Source: Spongospora subterranea f. sp. subterranea (lineage: Eukaryota > Endomyxa: Phytomyxea > Phytomyxea > Plasmodiophorida). From it: a stretch of 64,000 nt of DNA. Every line of letters begins with the position of its first letter. Within the stretch, counting starts at the first letter, position 1. A program made the translations under genes and the position numbers. Of the stretch, positions 34,216 through 45,552 are shown piece by piece. The notes beneath the pieces were generated by a model. That model did no database searches. It saw nothing but the letters and a program-made list of their open reading frames with translations, and was not told the origin of the DNA. Where the stretch lies: positions 54,472 to 118,471 of the forward strand of contig JAUGWO010000068.1 of NCBI GenBank assembly GCA_049724395.1, written 5' to 3'.

Positions 34216-34779
34216 TGAACCTTATCAATTCAACACTTCAAGCATCTTGTGCTCGAAAATTTGGGCTGTCAAAGCTATTACCCCAAAGTCCAACAGCATC
34301 GCTACGGTTAGCGTTAGAGCAACTTGGCAAGCACCCCAATGTTCTTTTCATGATTTCCTGTTAATTTGTGTTTTTGTTACTGGAAGTGCCACAACTCCAA
34401 ACGACTCAACTGTTTTGCCGTCTCGTAGCGATCCGAAAGAATTCAGCAAAGATGCCAGTCAATTCATCACAATTACAGGTGATGTCGTCAGCCGCATTGC
34501 AACTTGTACGACGCTCTCTTGCTTGGTCATCAAGTTGACTGAGTCGCCCTTTTAGTATCCTGATGATCAGCTCCTAGTTGCCGAAGATGACATTCTCTTC
34601 AGAGCCAGACAGCTTGGCAATGAACAAGGACGATGATGCTGTGGAGTATGGACTGTAGGTAGATCACAAAGCGGCAATACCGCGGTCATGAGTCGCACAG
34701 GTCTGCCATTTCAATTGGCATTTACGCAAAAATCATGCGCATAAGCCAGTTGCAGTTGCGATCATAAATTCATAACACT

Positions 34780-36487
34780 ATGATGTCGACAAGTGCAAGA
34801 TCAAGCAGGGGCGACGTCAAAACCCTCTCGTTGGATGCAGATAGCATCGTGCAAAGGCTTGAGGCTTTCAAAGAGACTGGCCAGTGCCCGCCTGAGGAAG
34901 AACGACACCTGCGAAGGCGACTGAAGAAACAAGGTTTGGACAAGCGACCAGTTGTCGCGTTATGCAAGGTCTTTGCTTTTCAGCGAAGTCGTCGGCATTA
35001 CTAGGTCCATTTACCGTTGTTGTGTCAGGTGTGCTATCAAGCATCTTTCAAAGGCAGACCATCCATGGATTATCATGTACGCCGCCACCATGAAATGGAT
35101 TATTCCAAGGAAGATATTGTGGAACGGCAGTTCGACGTTTCTTCTCTGGTGTCACTGGCCAATAGGTTTCGTATACTGGAACGCATAAAGAATTATAAAT
35201 CTGCAAGGACGCTGTCGGACCAAGATCAGATTATTATGAAATCGCGTCTGGGTTTGTCCGTTTCCAACGAGGCCGAATTGCCGGTAATATATCGCCTGCG
35301 TTTGGTGAGCCAATATTTGTGTTGATGTACACGCCATGTTTCCAGATTGTGAAATTCTGCTGTCTGGCGTGTTTTTACGTCGCAGAGCAACGGGGCGTGG
35401 TGGCCCATCATGTGCGAACATCGCATATTGAGATCATGAAAAGCTTGAACGAGGACAGGACTTGTACGATGATCATCGCACATGATATGGTCAACCCATT
35501 TGCGTCCGATATGGCCAATACGACGGAAGACAAGGTTGTCAAAGACCCTTCGTTTGAGACCATATTCGAGAAGTTCAACACAGCATGCATCACACTTGGC
35601 TGCCCAATTGTAAGTTCTGTCTCTGTGTAATCGTATGACAATATAGCTCATCAACGTTCCTGACAATAGCCTTTTCCGACGCCTACAGATGAAATGTCGC
35701 AATCAACTTTTCGGAAGCGCTATAGGCGACTGGTACGCGAAGGTTTATTGCCAAGCGTCGGCTTCTTAAGCGACGAGGCTGGCATACAAGCCATACAGGT
35801 CCTAAAGCAAATAATTGCTGTTTCTCAGCGCTCATTTGGGTCAACGTGATGATGTAGAAGTCGTTACATCGCGGGACCGCGGTAATCCCGCATGTATGCA
35901 GGATTTGTTTGCAGAGTTTTGTATCCAGACATAACGCACTGAAACATGTGAAAAGACACGGATCCAATATATTGAGGTATGTGGCTTCTGTCCACAATTC
36001 GAGCGGTAAGGTTCATGACTGGCGAGTTCGCGACATTCACATCTGACAAAGTGTGAACAAAGGGTTGGAGCCTTCCTGTGCAATTAAAAGTGCGATCGCG
36101 TCTGATGTCAAAAATCCATTATTCCGTGATGGGGTAATGATCCCGGCATTGGCAATTCCTCGACCTGAGTCGGTAATTTCTTCTTTGCCAATCATGCGAA
36201 ACTGAACGTTGGTTCTAGGTCGATCCTTCAAAGGTTGGATCGCAATTTAAGCGCTCTAGTGCATGAGCTGTCCCGCCTGCAATCTGTTTCCTCATCGGTG
36301 CCTGACATTCCCCCCAGTCCCCCAGCGTTGCCGGTTTCGAAGAAAAGATTTCCGCAAAAAACCAACATAACGGGTAAGAATGTGCTGATTCACTCTTGAA
36401 GTTTAGATTCCGATTTTTTATTTCGTAGGCGTGGATTCTGGCGATTGTGTGCGCCAACACCGCAGATTCAAAATACAAATACTGTAA
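34780..36487 (+). CDS. Three-finger C2H2 zinc-finger protein, eight exons
   Basis: Exons 34780-34968, 35029-35304, 35346-35609, 35670-35798, 35858-35976, 36052-36168, 36219-36373 and 36429-36487 join in phase to a 435-residue protein. The introns are 41-75 nt with GT-AG ends. Fingers: exon 1/2 junction CKVC...HVRRHH; exon 3 CLAC...HHVRTSH; exon 5 VCRICLQSFVSRHNALKHVKRH (quoted here only as C-x2-C-x12-H-x3-H). The N terminus has a charged helix (EEERHLRRRLKKQ). Exon 7 adds a Leu-heptad helix (ILQRLDRNLSALVHELSRLQ) and a Pro/Ser linker. Likely a nuclear nucleic-acid-binding protein; target unknown. The exon 6/7 donor could be 36169 (phase-consistent) or 36173 (better consensus, wrong phase). 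I chose the first. Confidence 0.82.
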
Positions 36488-38619
36488 AACTTTTTAACGC
36501 TAAAATGAACCATTCCCTATAGCGCCTGTGAAGCCCATTTTATGCAGGTCCATGTCTCATGGTCTGCCATTGATAAAAAAGCACTAGGATTTCCGTTTTC
36601 TTTAACCCAACTCTTTTTCCAAGTAAAGAGTCCACGACCATTCATCGACTTCATTCGTTCGTGGGTGGGGTGAAATGAACCTGGGTACAGCTGCCAACAA
36701 ATCAAAACCAAATGTGGCCTCCACAAGAACACAGTACACACAGCTTTTGAGAATCATAATCATCATTAATTTCTTTTGTGTTTGATGTCGACATATCCGG
36801 AAATCGTAAACCAGCTTCTACCAGCGTTCGTCTTTCATCTAACTAAACCAATGACGTTAAAATAATGCTATCCTCGATGTACAGCAACGCAATTGGTGTT
36901 GTTAAATTCCATTGAACTTGAGCCACGAATTATTTTGCCGGTCGCAACAAAACTCGGTATGCAGACGCAAACGACGCAACGGAAAATGTACGAGAAGTCG
37001 GAACGGATAGAGTTAACCGACAATAGACCAGGCCGCCGGCAGCGCCAACAAAAAAATAGAAGACTGCTGCGACCAGCCTGCCCGCTGCCTCCACGATGTA
37101 GTGTTAGATGTATAATTAACCTCCCGGTCACGATTGTTTGAATCGCACGAATATTGTAAAACCAGCTCCTCGATCCATTCACAATCAGTACGAGATTATA
37201 AATATTTAAACAATGCCTAGAATCTTTGGTACAATTGGGACTTGTTTTTGAAAACGTCCAAGTCAACAAATTCAGACTACAGAGCATTTTAAGTGCTCTG
37301 CAGGTGACTTTTTGTCGGATGTTGAAAAACACCAATTTTCAGCACGTCGAAGACAATATAGTGAGGTCCGTTTTCAGTCAACCAGATTTCTCGAACCGGT
37401 CTCCCATTCTCTGGTTCATTAATTTCGGGGAGTGGCGTTCTTGCTCCAGATGATGGCTCGTTGAAACGGCACGCCGCAATGCTGGGAGATCGCGGTCAGA
37501 TCCGAGAACATACTCATATATTTCCGATGACCGCCATATCGATATAAACAATGTGGCCCGTTGCATCAGCATCGCATCCGAACAGTTTTAGTAGATAATA
37601 TTCGCTTGGATCCATACATTACTTCATGTTGTGTTCGTTATTTTCCTTGTGCCACATGATGGCAAAACGTCGCTCGACCCAGCCTCGGTCCTGACTTTGC
37701 AAATCGATCCCGAGAGCTGCGTCTGATGATCCAAACCCCAGCCGTCCAATAATTGTAGGTCAGTCGATGTTCACGCTTGAATTGATACAGCAGCTGCAAT
37801 CCCATACACAGGAGATACAGCAGCAACAGCTCGTCCGGCAAGAGCGAATCCAACGTCATCACTACCGCCCAACAGCCGATACCCGGTTTACATTTTAGCT
37901 GGTTGAATTTCTACAGTATTTAGTTGAAAGATTATTTTGTCTGATTCACGTCACCCGGAGCCATTCAATGGTGCTCCATCATTAGTCCGAGGATTTGTTC
38001 AATCAGACCTTGCCGGTTATTTCATCAGCAATCCTCTACCTATCGCACAAGAAACATCACGAGTCTGACGCGAGAGTGGTTCAGCCAACATTATTATCGA
38101 CTCGGGAGTACATAGTCCAATCGGGGCAGTCATTTCACGCGTCGAATGTGTCTTGCGGGCCCTGATTCCCATAGCCGGCTATCGCGATCAGCAGCTTTTG
38201 CATTTTGACGGCATACTGTAGTATGCCGGCTAACGGCCGCAAATTCTGAACCACTCTTTGGATTTTTCTTGAAAACCTGACGATCATTTTTGACCGGATG
38301 TAAATTACTCCCACCAGGTTTGGTTCCGCCACAAAATCATCAGTGTCCTAGCTGCAATTTGTGGGGTTTGTGCTTTCTCCTCCAGCCGACGGCGATCGTT
38401 TTGCTTGTGTGCTTGAAGCCAAAACCATGACTGCCAATACCACAGTTCAAGAAGCGAATGACCGTCAAGACTATAGCCCGCTGCATCCAAGTGGGCAGTT
38501 TTTCCATGGGATCATCCGCGTCAGTGAAGATGTAGACCGATGGGCAATCGTAACCATCATGATAATCCCCCTAAGTTTCCCCAATGAATGACACAGAATT
38601 GCTTTTTTGAGAAGCCGCT
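36488..38619. other. No gene supported
   Basis: Scattered open frames on both strands, none with motifs or splice continuity. Part of 38040-38240 resembles the tandem block upstream of copy B (see 40120-40385). The remainder shows nothing I can name. Confidence 0.3.
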
Positions 38620-38905
38620 CTCAGACGTCCTCTTGACCCAATTGTTGGCTATTGGTGTCAGAAATATGCCCAGATAAGCTTCGTCGACCACCGTCGTCCT
38701 AACGAGCTCCTGATTCACGGGAAGGACGGTCCCGCTTTTCAATTCTTTGAACGGTATGTAAAAGGTCCCAACACGAACGAAAATCCCCACAAAGATGAAC
38801 GCCACAAAATTGTACAGGCAACGGTTGTTTGTGTGTCACAAATAAGGCATTCCTTTCTTTTCAGAGACACTCGCCCATGGAATGTATGCTGGTATGGTAT
38901 GGTAA
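38620..38905. repeat. Dispersed repeat family, copy 2 (partial)
   Basis: Shares with copies 1 and 3 the CAGATAAGCTTCGTCGAC block, the GGGAAGGACGGTCCCGCTTTT block and the ATGAACGCCACAAA block. It is truncated and inverted relative to copy 3 at 39540-40110, giving a 0.7-kb-spaced inverted pair. Confidence 0.8.
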
Positions 38906-39001
38906 ACACAGGTTCGCGGGTTATTATGGGTTGAGTAAGTTCTTTGCAAACGGCGCAAATCGTGCATCATCTGTCTGTCACATCGTTGAGGCATTGTTTG
39001 T

Positions 39002-39493
39002 TTGCGGTTGCTGATGTCACTTACATCATTTATGCGGTTATTGATAATGGTTGATCTGCCAACCCTTGAAATTTACGAAAACATCATCGACCGCTGTTGC
39101 ACGAACCATTTACAGTACTTGTCAAGCGCGAATTCATCACAAAGTTTGGATCTCACCCCTGACGAGTTTGGGCTCGCGGTTGATTTGAACATTGTCAAGG
39201 TCTGGAAAATCGCAATCGGCAATCGAAAAACATCGGAAACGCTGAAGCCTGTCCATGACATAGTTCCTTCACAGTTGCTCAGTGGAATCAATATAAAGGC
39301 GAACAGGATATTGTTTCTCGTATTCTGAAGAATGCGAAAGTGCATTCTGATTGGGCGTACATTGTTGTTCGTATGATTATGACTGCATTGAAGAAATTTC
39401 ATATGGGTTTTCGGCTGCTGAATCAACGACTGGGAGCATTCAAAACCTACAAACATTTGAAGAAATCGCTGAACAAAGACAGTTCCTCTTGAA
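39002..39493 (+). pseudogene. Unknown protein fragment between two repeat copies
   Basis: Two frames read plausibly and overlap by a shift near 39280: LPTLEIYENIIDRCCTNHLQ to KVWKIAIGNRK, then QDIVSRILKNAKVHSDWAYI to LGAFKTYKHLKKSLNKD. The flanking repeats suggest this is the internal part of the same mobile element. No family is recognised. Confidence 0.3.
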
Positions 39494-39539
39494 ATTGTCT
39501 GAGTGTCTTGGTAAATGACTGGTCCATTCTGCTCACTTC

Positions 39540-40110
39540 ATAACTGACAACGCCGCAACAGCCCCGAAAAGAAGCAAACTGGCATGGTTGAATTCGCCCG
39601 CAGGATGCAGCATTCGTTTGCAAAAGGATACCTTACATGCGCGAGTGGCTCTGAAAGAAAGGAATTCCCTATTTGTGGAACACAAACAACCGTTGCCTGT
39701 ATAATTTGTGGCGTTCATGTCTGTGGGGAAAAGGCGTTTGGGCAACGTCGTGTTCGTGTTGGGACCTTCTACATACCGCTCAAAGAATTGAAAAGCGGGA
39801 CCGTCCTTCCCGGGATCAGGAGCTCGAGGACATCGTGGTCGACGAAGCTTATCTGGGCATATTTCTGACACCCAATAGCCAACAATTGGGTAAAAAGGAC
39901 GTCTGTGAACGGCTTCCCAAAGCAGCAATCCTTAGCCGGCATTTTATGCCGGCTATTGCTTTTGTATGAAGCTGCGGTTTCCAAAAGCACGTTTACGGCA
40001 ATTGGTGTTTGAGGCGAAAAATAACCGATGTTTGTAAAAAGAGCTTGGCGTCGTTCAGAACCAATGAGACAACACAATCTCAGGTGTTCAAAATCGTAGA
40101 AGGCAACGGA
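39540..40110. repeat. Dispersed repeat family, copy 3
   Basis: The longest copy. It begins CAACGCCGCAACAGCCCCG, passes through the GGGACCGTCCTTCCCG and GACGAAGCTTATCTGGGCA blocks and continues to the GGCAACGGAGTGCGGATC block. The whole order is repeated in inverse in copy 1 (13.7 to 12.9 kb). A palindromic TAGCCGGCATTTTATGCCGG sits at about 39932. Confidence 0.8.
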
Positions 40111-40119
40111 GTGCGGATC

Positions 40120-40385
40120 GCTAAACACATCACGAGTCTGATTATTGGGCAAATTTCTGACGCGGCTAACTGTGAAAACATCGTCGTGGCTTTGCGGCGC
40201 AGCCCAACCGGCGCTGTGGATTCACGCGTCCAACGTGTCTTGTCTGAATCGGTCCCGTCAGTACAGAGACATCACGAGTCTTCTGACGCGGGAATAGTTC
40301 TCGTGACCCAGTCCAACCGGCGCCGCAGTCATTTCACGCGTCGTGTGTTGTCTTGTTAGAATCGGTCCCGTCATTAACAGAATCA
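40120..40385. repeat. Two tandem copies of an about 120-bp unit upstream of copy B
   Basis: 40127-40255 and 40268-40385 share ACATCACGAGTCT, CAACCGGCGC, TTCACGCGTC, GTGTCTTGT and GAATCGGTCCCGTCA in the same order. A more degenerate relative lies at about 38050-38160. The array ends about 110 bp before the ATG of copy B, so it lies in that gene's probable promoter. Confidence 0.75.
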
Positions 40386-40497
40386 GTGACACTGACTGAT
40401 TAACGGTCATGCACGGCCCAATTTTCGCGCAACGATTTGTGCTCTGCACCGATCAGCTGGATTTTCGCGCGTTATTAGCTGTGTTGTCATTGCCGCA

Positions 40498-43400
40498 ATG
40501 GGTACGCAACGGAAACTTTACAGACAGGAGGCGTTTGCCCATCGTCACGACCCTCCCGAAGCGGGTGGGCCTGGCAAGCGTTTTGAGTACAAACCGCAAA
40601 CCAGCCCCCAGACGCAAAGTCTCGAACAAAATTCGCGTCCGCCGAAGAACCGCAGCGATGATGGCAACAACTGGAAACAAACAGGGCGAAACAGCAAATC
40701 TGTTTCCGATGTTCAACTTCAACAGAAGACTGATCGCGGCGGCAAATTTGTTGCGAAATTGGATCCTGATCGGCGGTTTTTCGACAAAATGATTCTCGAC
40801 AAAGATGCAGTTCTAGGCGGATATCGAAATGCGTGCAGATTCGTGAAGGTGCTGTCCGGCCTGAGCCTGATCAACCCGCTTCAGGCAATGTGGAAGATAC
40901 TGTTGCCGGGGGGCGCTGGTGTCGAGCGGCTGCGCGAGATCCTCATGATCTGCGATCCGTCCGTCCAGCCCAGCGTCGTGGTGAACACGCTCATCATGCC
41001 CGCGATCAAAGCCCTGATCAACACTGCAGCTCGTCACGATCTCACGGCTCGACCTTCCCTAATCCAACTGGTCCACGAAATCTGGTCAGTTCCGTTCCTG
41101 TATCAACGGATTTTCGACGTCGCTCAGGCTGGATGCATTACCGACATGGATTCCCTGATCGTTTTCTTAACCTGCTATGCGTTTTTTTCCAGTTCAACGC
41201 AAACCCCTCAGGACAATGAACGGCTGGAGCGGTTGACGGAGCTTCTTGAAAGCCAGGGCTGTGAGCAGGCATTGCGTATCAAGAGGGCGATCATGCCAGA
41301 TACCGCGCAATCATCACTGTACGCGCTGGAGCAGCAACCTGGAGGGCGTCACGACAATGATCGCGTTGATTATCGGGAGATTCGCATAATTCCTACGATG
41401 GACGAGATCAAATCGTGGTGGCGTCTAAAGCCAAGCGAGTCGGATTTCCTGCCAACCGCGCATGACGTCGGGTTTCTTGCGAATTCTCCAACACTGCGAA
41501 TGCGGGATCGGGCGTTTCGCCTTATCCGCGAAGATATGTTGAGTACGTTGCGGGACAAATTACTGTCGTCGACGCCCTCTACCAAAGTTGCCAAATTCGA
41601 CAATAGCTTCGTCTCGAAAATTTGCATTGAACCGATCCCTTGTATCGAGCTTCTGGTCCCGAAACCCGAGTGTGTGCTCAAACGAAAGAAGGGGGACCAG
41701 GATGAGTTCTGGAGGCGAACTCGTTGGCTGAGCAAAGGGTCGTTGGCGTGTTTTATCACGGAAGGCGGAGACGCGGTCATTGGACAGGTCGTGTCGCTGC
41801 TTTTAAATGTCGTATTGAAGGACAAGAAAGGCGATTCTCAAGAGCTCGTGCAAGTCGGCTTGTTCGTCGAAAGCTCTGATGAGCTGCGGTTTCTATATCA
41901 GTGCATCCGTTCGCGTCTGAAAGGAACCCTGATTCACGTCTGCAGCGAGTTTTTTTTCTATGAGCCCGTTTTGCAGACGCTTCAAACAACCCTAGAGTGC
42001 TCACTATACGACGAACTAGCGGCGCCACAACCAACATCAATTACAAATGAAGCAACGCCAAACACGGTGGAAAATAATTATTCAACTTTCCCAACAATGA
42101 TTTACAATGCGGTATTCCCGGCAACAAATGTGGGCTCATTCTTGTCGGATTGTTTTCCAGAGCAATGCGCTCAGTTGAGGAATGCCTTCATGCGTCTGGA
42201 CGAGGCTCAACGGCGGGCTTTCTTCGCGGCAATCGACAGAAAGAATCATATATCACTAATTCAGGTGATCAAACCACCCTTTTCACCTCGATTGTCGGTC
42301 CGTTTTTAACGTTTGATTTTCAGGGTCCCCCTGGTACCGGAAAAACGTTGATCGGGGTCATGGCCTCAAGAGCATTATTGCTGAACAGCACCACCCGCAT
42401 TCTCTGCATTTGCTATACCAACCGACAACTCGACCAGTTTCTGGAGGCGCTGCTCGACGCCGGTCTCGACAGGATCATTCGGATAGGAGGGCGTAGTACC
42501 AGTGAACGCCTGTCAGAGTACAACATTTTCAATGGTCCGGCCAACACTCGTCTCGATCGACAATACTATTCCCGCATGGATGGTCTTCGGGCTTTACGCG
42601 ACGATGCTGCAGATTCAATCTCTGACGATCTTGATTTGTTGGAGAAAGATCAGGATCCGACGTGGAGGGAACTGGTTTCTCAGCTGGACGAAGAAAGTTT
42701 GGAGCAGTTTGGTTATTATGACGATTTCGATGATGATGGATTTGTTCTTACCGGGCGGTACGGTGTCATTCGAGATGCCGAGGATGCGTTCAAAGAATGG
42801 CGCCGAGGAGCTAAAATTTCCAAATTCGCAGCGCACCCGCTATGGAAACTTAATCAAAAGGAACGTACCTCGCTCACAACGAAGTGGAAGGCAGAGATCA
42901 ACGACGTACGAATGACAAAACTGGAGACGCACTTTGAGACATTACGGAACTGCAGACGCGAAAAGGACTTGATTTATCAAAAGGGACATCTAGGAAGGCT
43001 GAAAGAAGCTCACATCATCGGATGTACCGCCACCGGTGCTGCCAAGTACCGCTCCATGATCAATGACGCTGAACGTGATGTGCTTATCATTGAAGAGGCT
43101 GCGGAAATTCTCGAAGCGAACGTCATCGCAGCCCTGAACCACAATGTTCGCAAGATCATCATGATTGGTGATCACAAACAGCTCCGGCCGAAAGTGAACG
43201 ATTATCGACTGACAGTGGAAAGCGGCAATGGATTCGACTTGAATCGCTCAACATTCGAACGCCTGATTCTCGAGAATTATAAGTTCACGTCTTTGCAGAC
43301 ACAGCACCGGATGCGCCCGCAGATATCGAAAATGGTTCGCGAGTTATGCTACGAGAATTTGGCCGATGGCGATGTGGTACAGAACTATGATCACATAACT

Positions 43401-45552
43401 GGATTGCAAAAAGACGTGGTTTTTGTGAATCACTCCTTTCCCGAATTGAGCGATCAGAGTGACGTCGATGAACGCACCAATTCTTGCTCCAAAGTAAACA
43501 AGATGGAGGCGCAATTTGTCGTTTGCACTGCGGCCTATCTTTGCCAACAGGGGTATAGTACTGAGAACATTGTGATTCTGACGCCATATCTAGGCCAGCT
43601 TATGGAAATCAAGAGCGTTCTTAAGAAACGGGACATGAGCGCGATTTTCAGCCAACGCGATATTCGTGAACTGGAGGATGTTCTAGGCGATGATGCCGTC
43701 GACGTTGCCAACGACATGCAACAACCCAAATCGATTCGGGTGTCAACTGTCGATAACTTTCAAGGAGAAGAATCACTGATTGTTCTGGTGTCGTTAGTCC
43801 GAAGCAATAACCGAGCCGTCATTGGATTTTTGAAGCAGAAAGAGCGCATCAACGTTCTGTTATCACGAGCCAAAGCGTCGTTAATCATCTTTGGCAGCAA
43901 AGAGTGCTTAGTTAGCGCTAGTCCTATCTGGAAAAACGTTATCAATGGCTGCGATGTTTTCGATGGCGTCCCAATCGTCTGCCCACGACACGGTGCCAAG
44001 TTCACTGATCAAGACCCCGGAGGATTTTGCTCGACTTGCGCCGCTGGGAGGATGTCTGGTTCCTTGTGGTGATATTCTCAAGTGTGGTCACGCTTGTCAG
44101 GCTTCATGTCACGACCCGAAAGCGACCTTCCACGCCAAATGTGTTGTTCTCGTTCCTGAAATTTGCGAATCGGGCCATCCGGTTCAGCGTTTATGTTGGG
44201 CCAAGGCACCGAAATGTTTTGTTCAAATGATTGAGACTTGCGGCGTTTGTGCCTCGAACTATCTTCGTCCATGTTATTTACCTGCCGAACGTGCTAGTTG
44301 TCGACAATGCGAGATCAGGCTGGCCAGAGAAAAGCGTTTAGAAGAGATCGAAATCCAGAAAGTGCAACAGTTTGCCGATTTGATGGAAGAACAAGCTCGA
44401 AAACTGCTCGATATCGATGCGGAAAACGCCACCATTGCGGCGAATCTGTCGATTTCCAAATCGAAAGGAGACGCCGAGGCGGAATTGATGCAAGCGCTCA
44501 ATCAGAAACGGAGGACGGAACACGAGGCGCAGTTGGCCCGCCAACGGATCGCCGCGAACGTTGCAGAAAACATTCGGAAATGCTATGAAGAGACAGAGGC
44601 AAAACGTGCTAAAGAAGAGGACAGGCTGAAGCGGATGGTGAATGCCGCCAAAGAGAAAACGATGCAAATCCAAGCAGATAACGAGATCTATCTGAAAGAA
44701 TCAGCGCTACTCGCCGAGGATCTTGTTGAGCGATGCGGCGGCGACCAACAGAATGAAGTTGATCGGCTACAGATTGCGCTGTCATTGACAGAACAACTTC
44801 GTAATCTCTCAGTAGGTGCTGAATGTGGAGTCTGTTTCGATAGTTGTAAGCGATCTGATGGCGTCATTTGCGGTGGTTCTCCGTCCCATTTCCTTTGTAA
44901 GGACTGTTTTAGCTGTCATGTTGCCAGTGAATCCGATTGCGATCTCGCTCTACTTGTCAAACGCTGCGGCCGGATTTGCTGTCCTTTCTCGCGCACCGAT
45001 AATTGCTCTTCACCGCCGTTTCCAATCGAAACCATCGGCAGATACGCTCATCCGGATTCGTTTTCCAAATTCCTCAAAGCTCAACAGCGACTTCAAGAAA
45101 AATCGATAGTCGAGGAATATGAAATCACGTTCGAGCGTCGCGTGAAAGCCGAATCCATTCGCCGAATGAGATTAACACCGGCTGAGAAGGCTCGGGACAA
45201 TATCTGTGTCTTATTGACACCGTCATGTCCTCGATGCAGTCAAGCCTTCATCGACTTCGATGGATGTTGTGCATTAACCTGCAACAACTGTGGTTGTCCC
45301 TTCTGTGCATTTTGTCTCAAAGATTGTGGCGGTGATGCCCATGCGCATGTTGCAGTCTGTCCATATAATCCTGGCGGTGGACAAGTTTTCCAAGGGCAAG
45401 AAGCCTGGAGAACTGGCCTACGACGGTTCATGATTGTGAAAATCAAGGAATATCTGGCTACTATCAAGGACAACGAACTTCGGAACGCGGCGTTAAAGCT
45501 CGCCGAGAAAGATTTGCTCGACTGCAACATCACATTGGAGAATTTGAAATAA
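40498..45552 (+). pseudogene. ZNFX1: ZNFX1-like helicase/NFX1-finger/RBR gene, copy B, one frameshift
   Basis: Same architecture as copy A. Exon 1 is 40498-42264 (ATG start). A 59-nt intron (42265-42323) sits at the same place, then GPPGTGKT, IIEEAAEI, GDHKQLRP, QHRMRPQ, STVDNFQGEES and NVLLSRAK. At CPRHGAK the frame breaks. Copy B has AAGTTCACTGATC where copy A has AAGTCACTGATC, so there is one extra T at 44001/44002. Without it the frame would continue through the zinc fingers, coiled coil and RBR to the stop at 45550-45552. As read, the helicase half ends at a stop at 44070-44072 after 26 foreign residues, and the zinc/RBR half could start only from an out-of-frame ATG (43945). The downstream part is intact and about 96 percent identical to copy A in protein, whereas the N-terminal part is much more divergent. 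It may be a young pseudogene, a gene split in two, or a gene with one sequencing error. Confidence 0.88.

Noticed and set aside
44078-44673. Minus-strand frames opposite the zinc-finger and coiled-coil part of copy B
   Set aside because: They are mirrored exactly opposite copy A as well, as expected for shadows of a duplicated gene.
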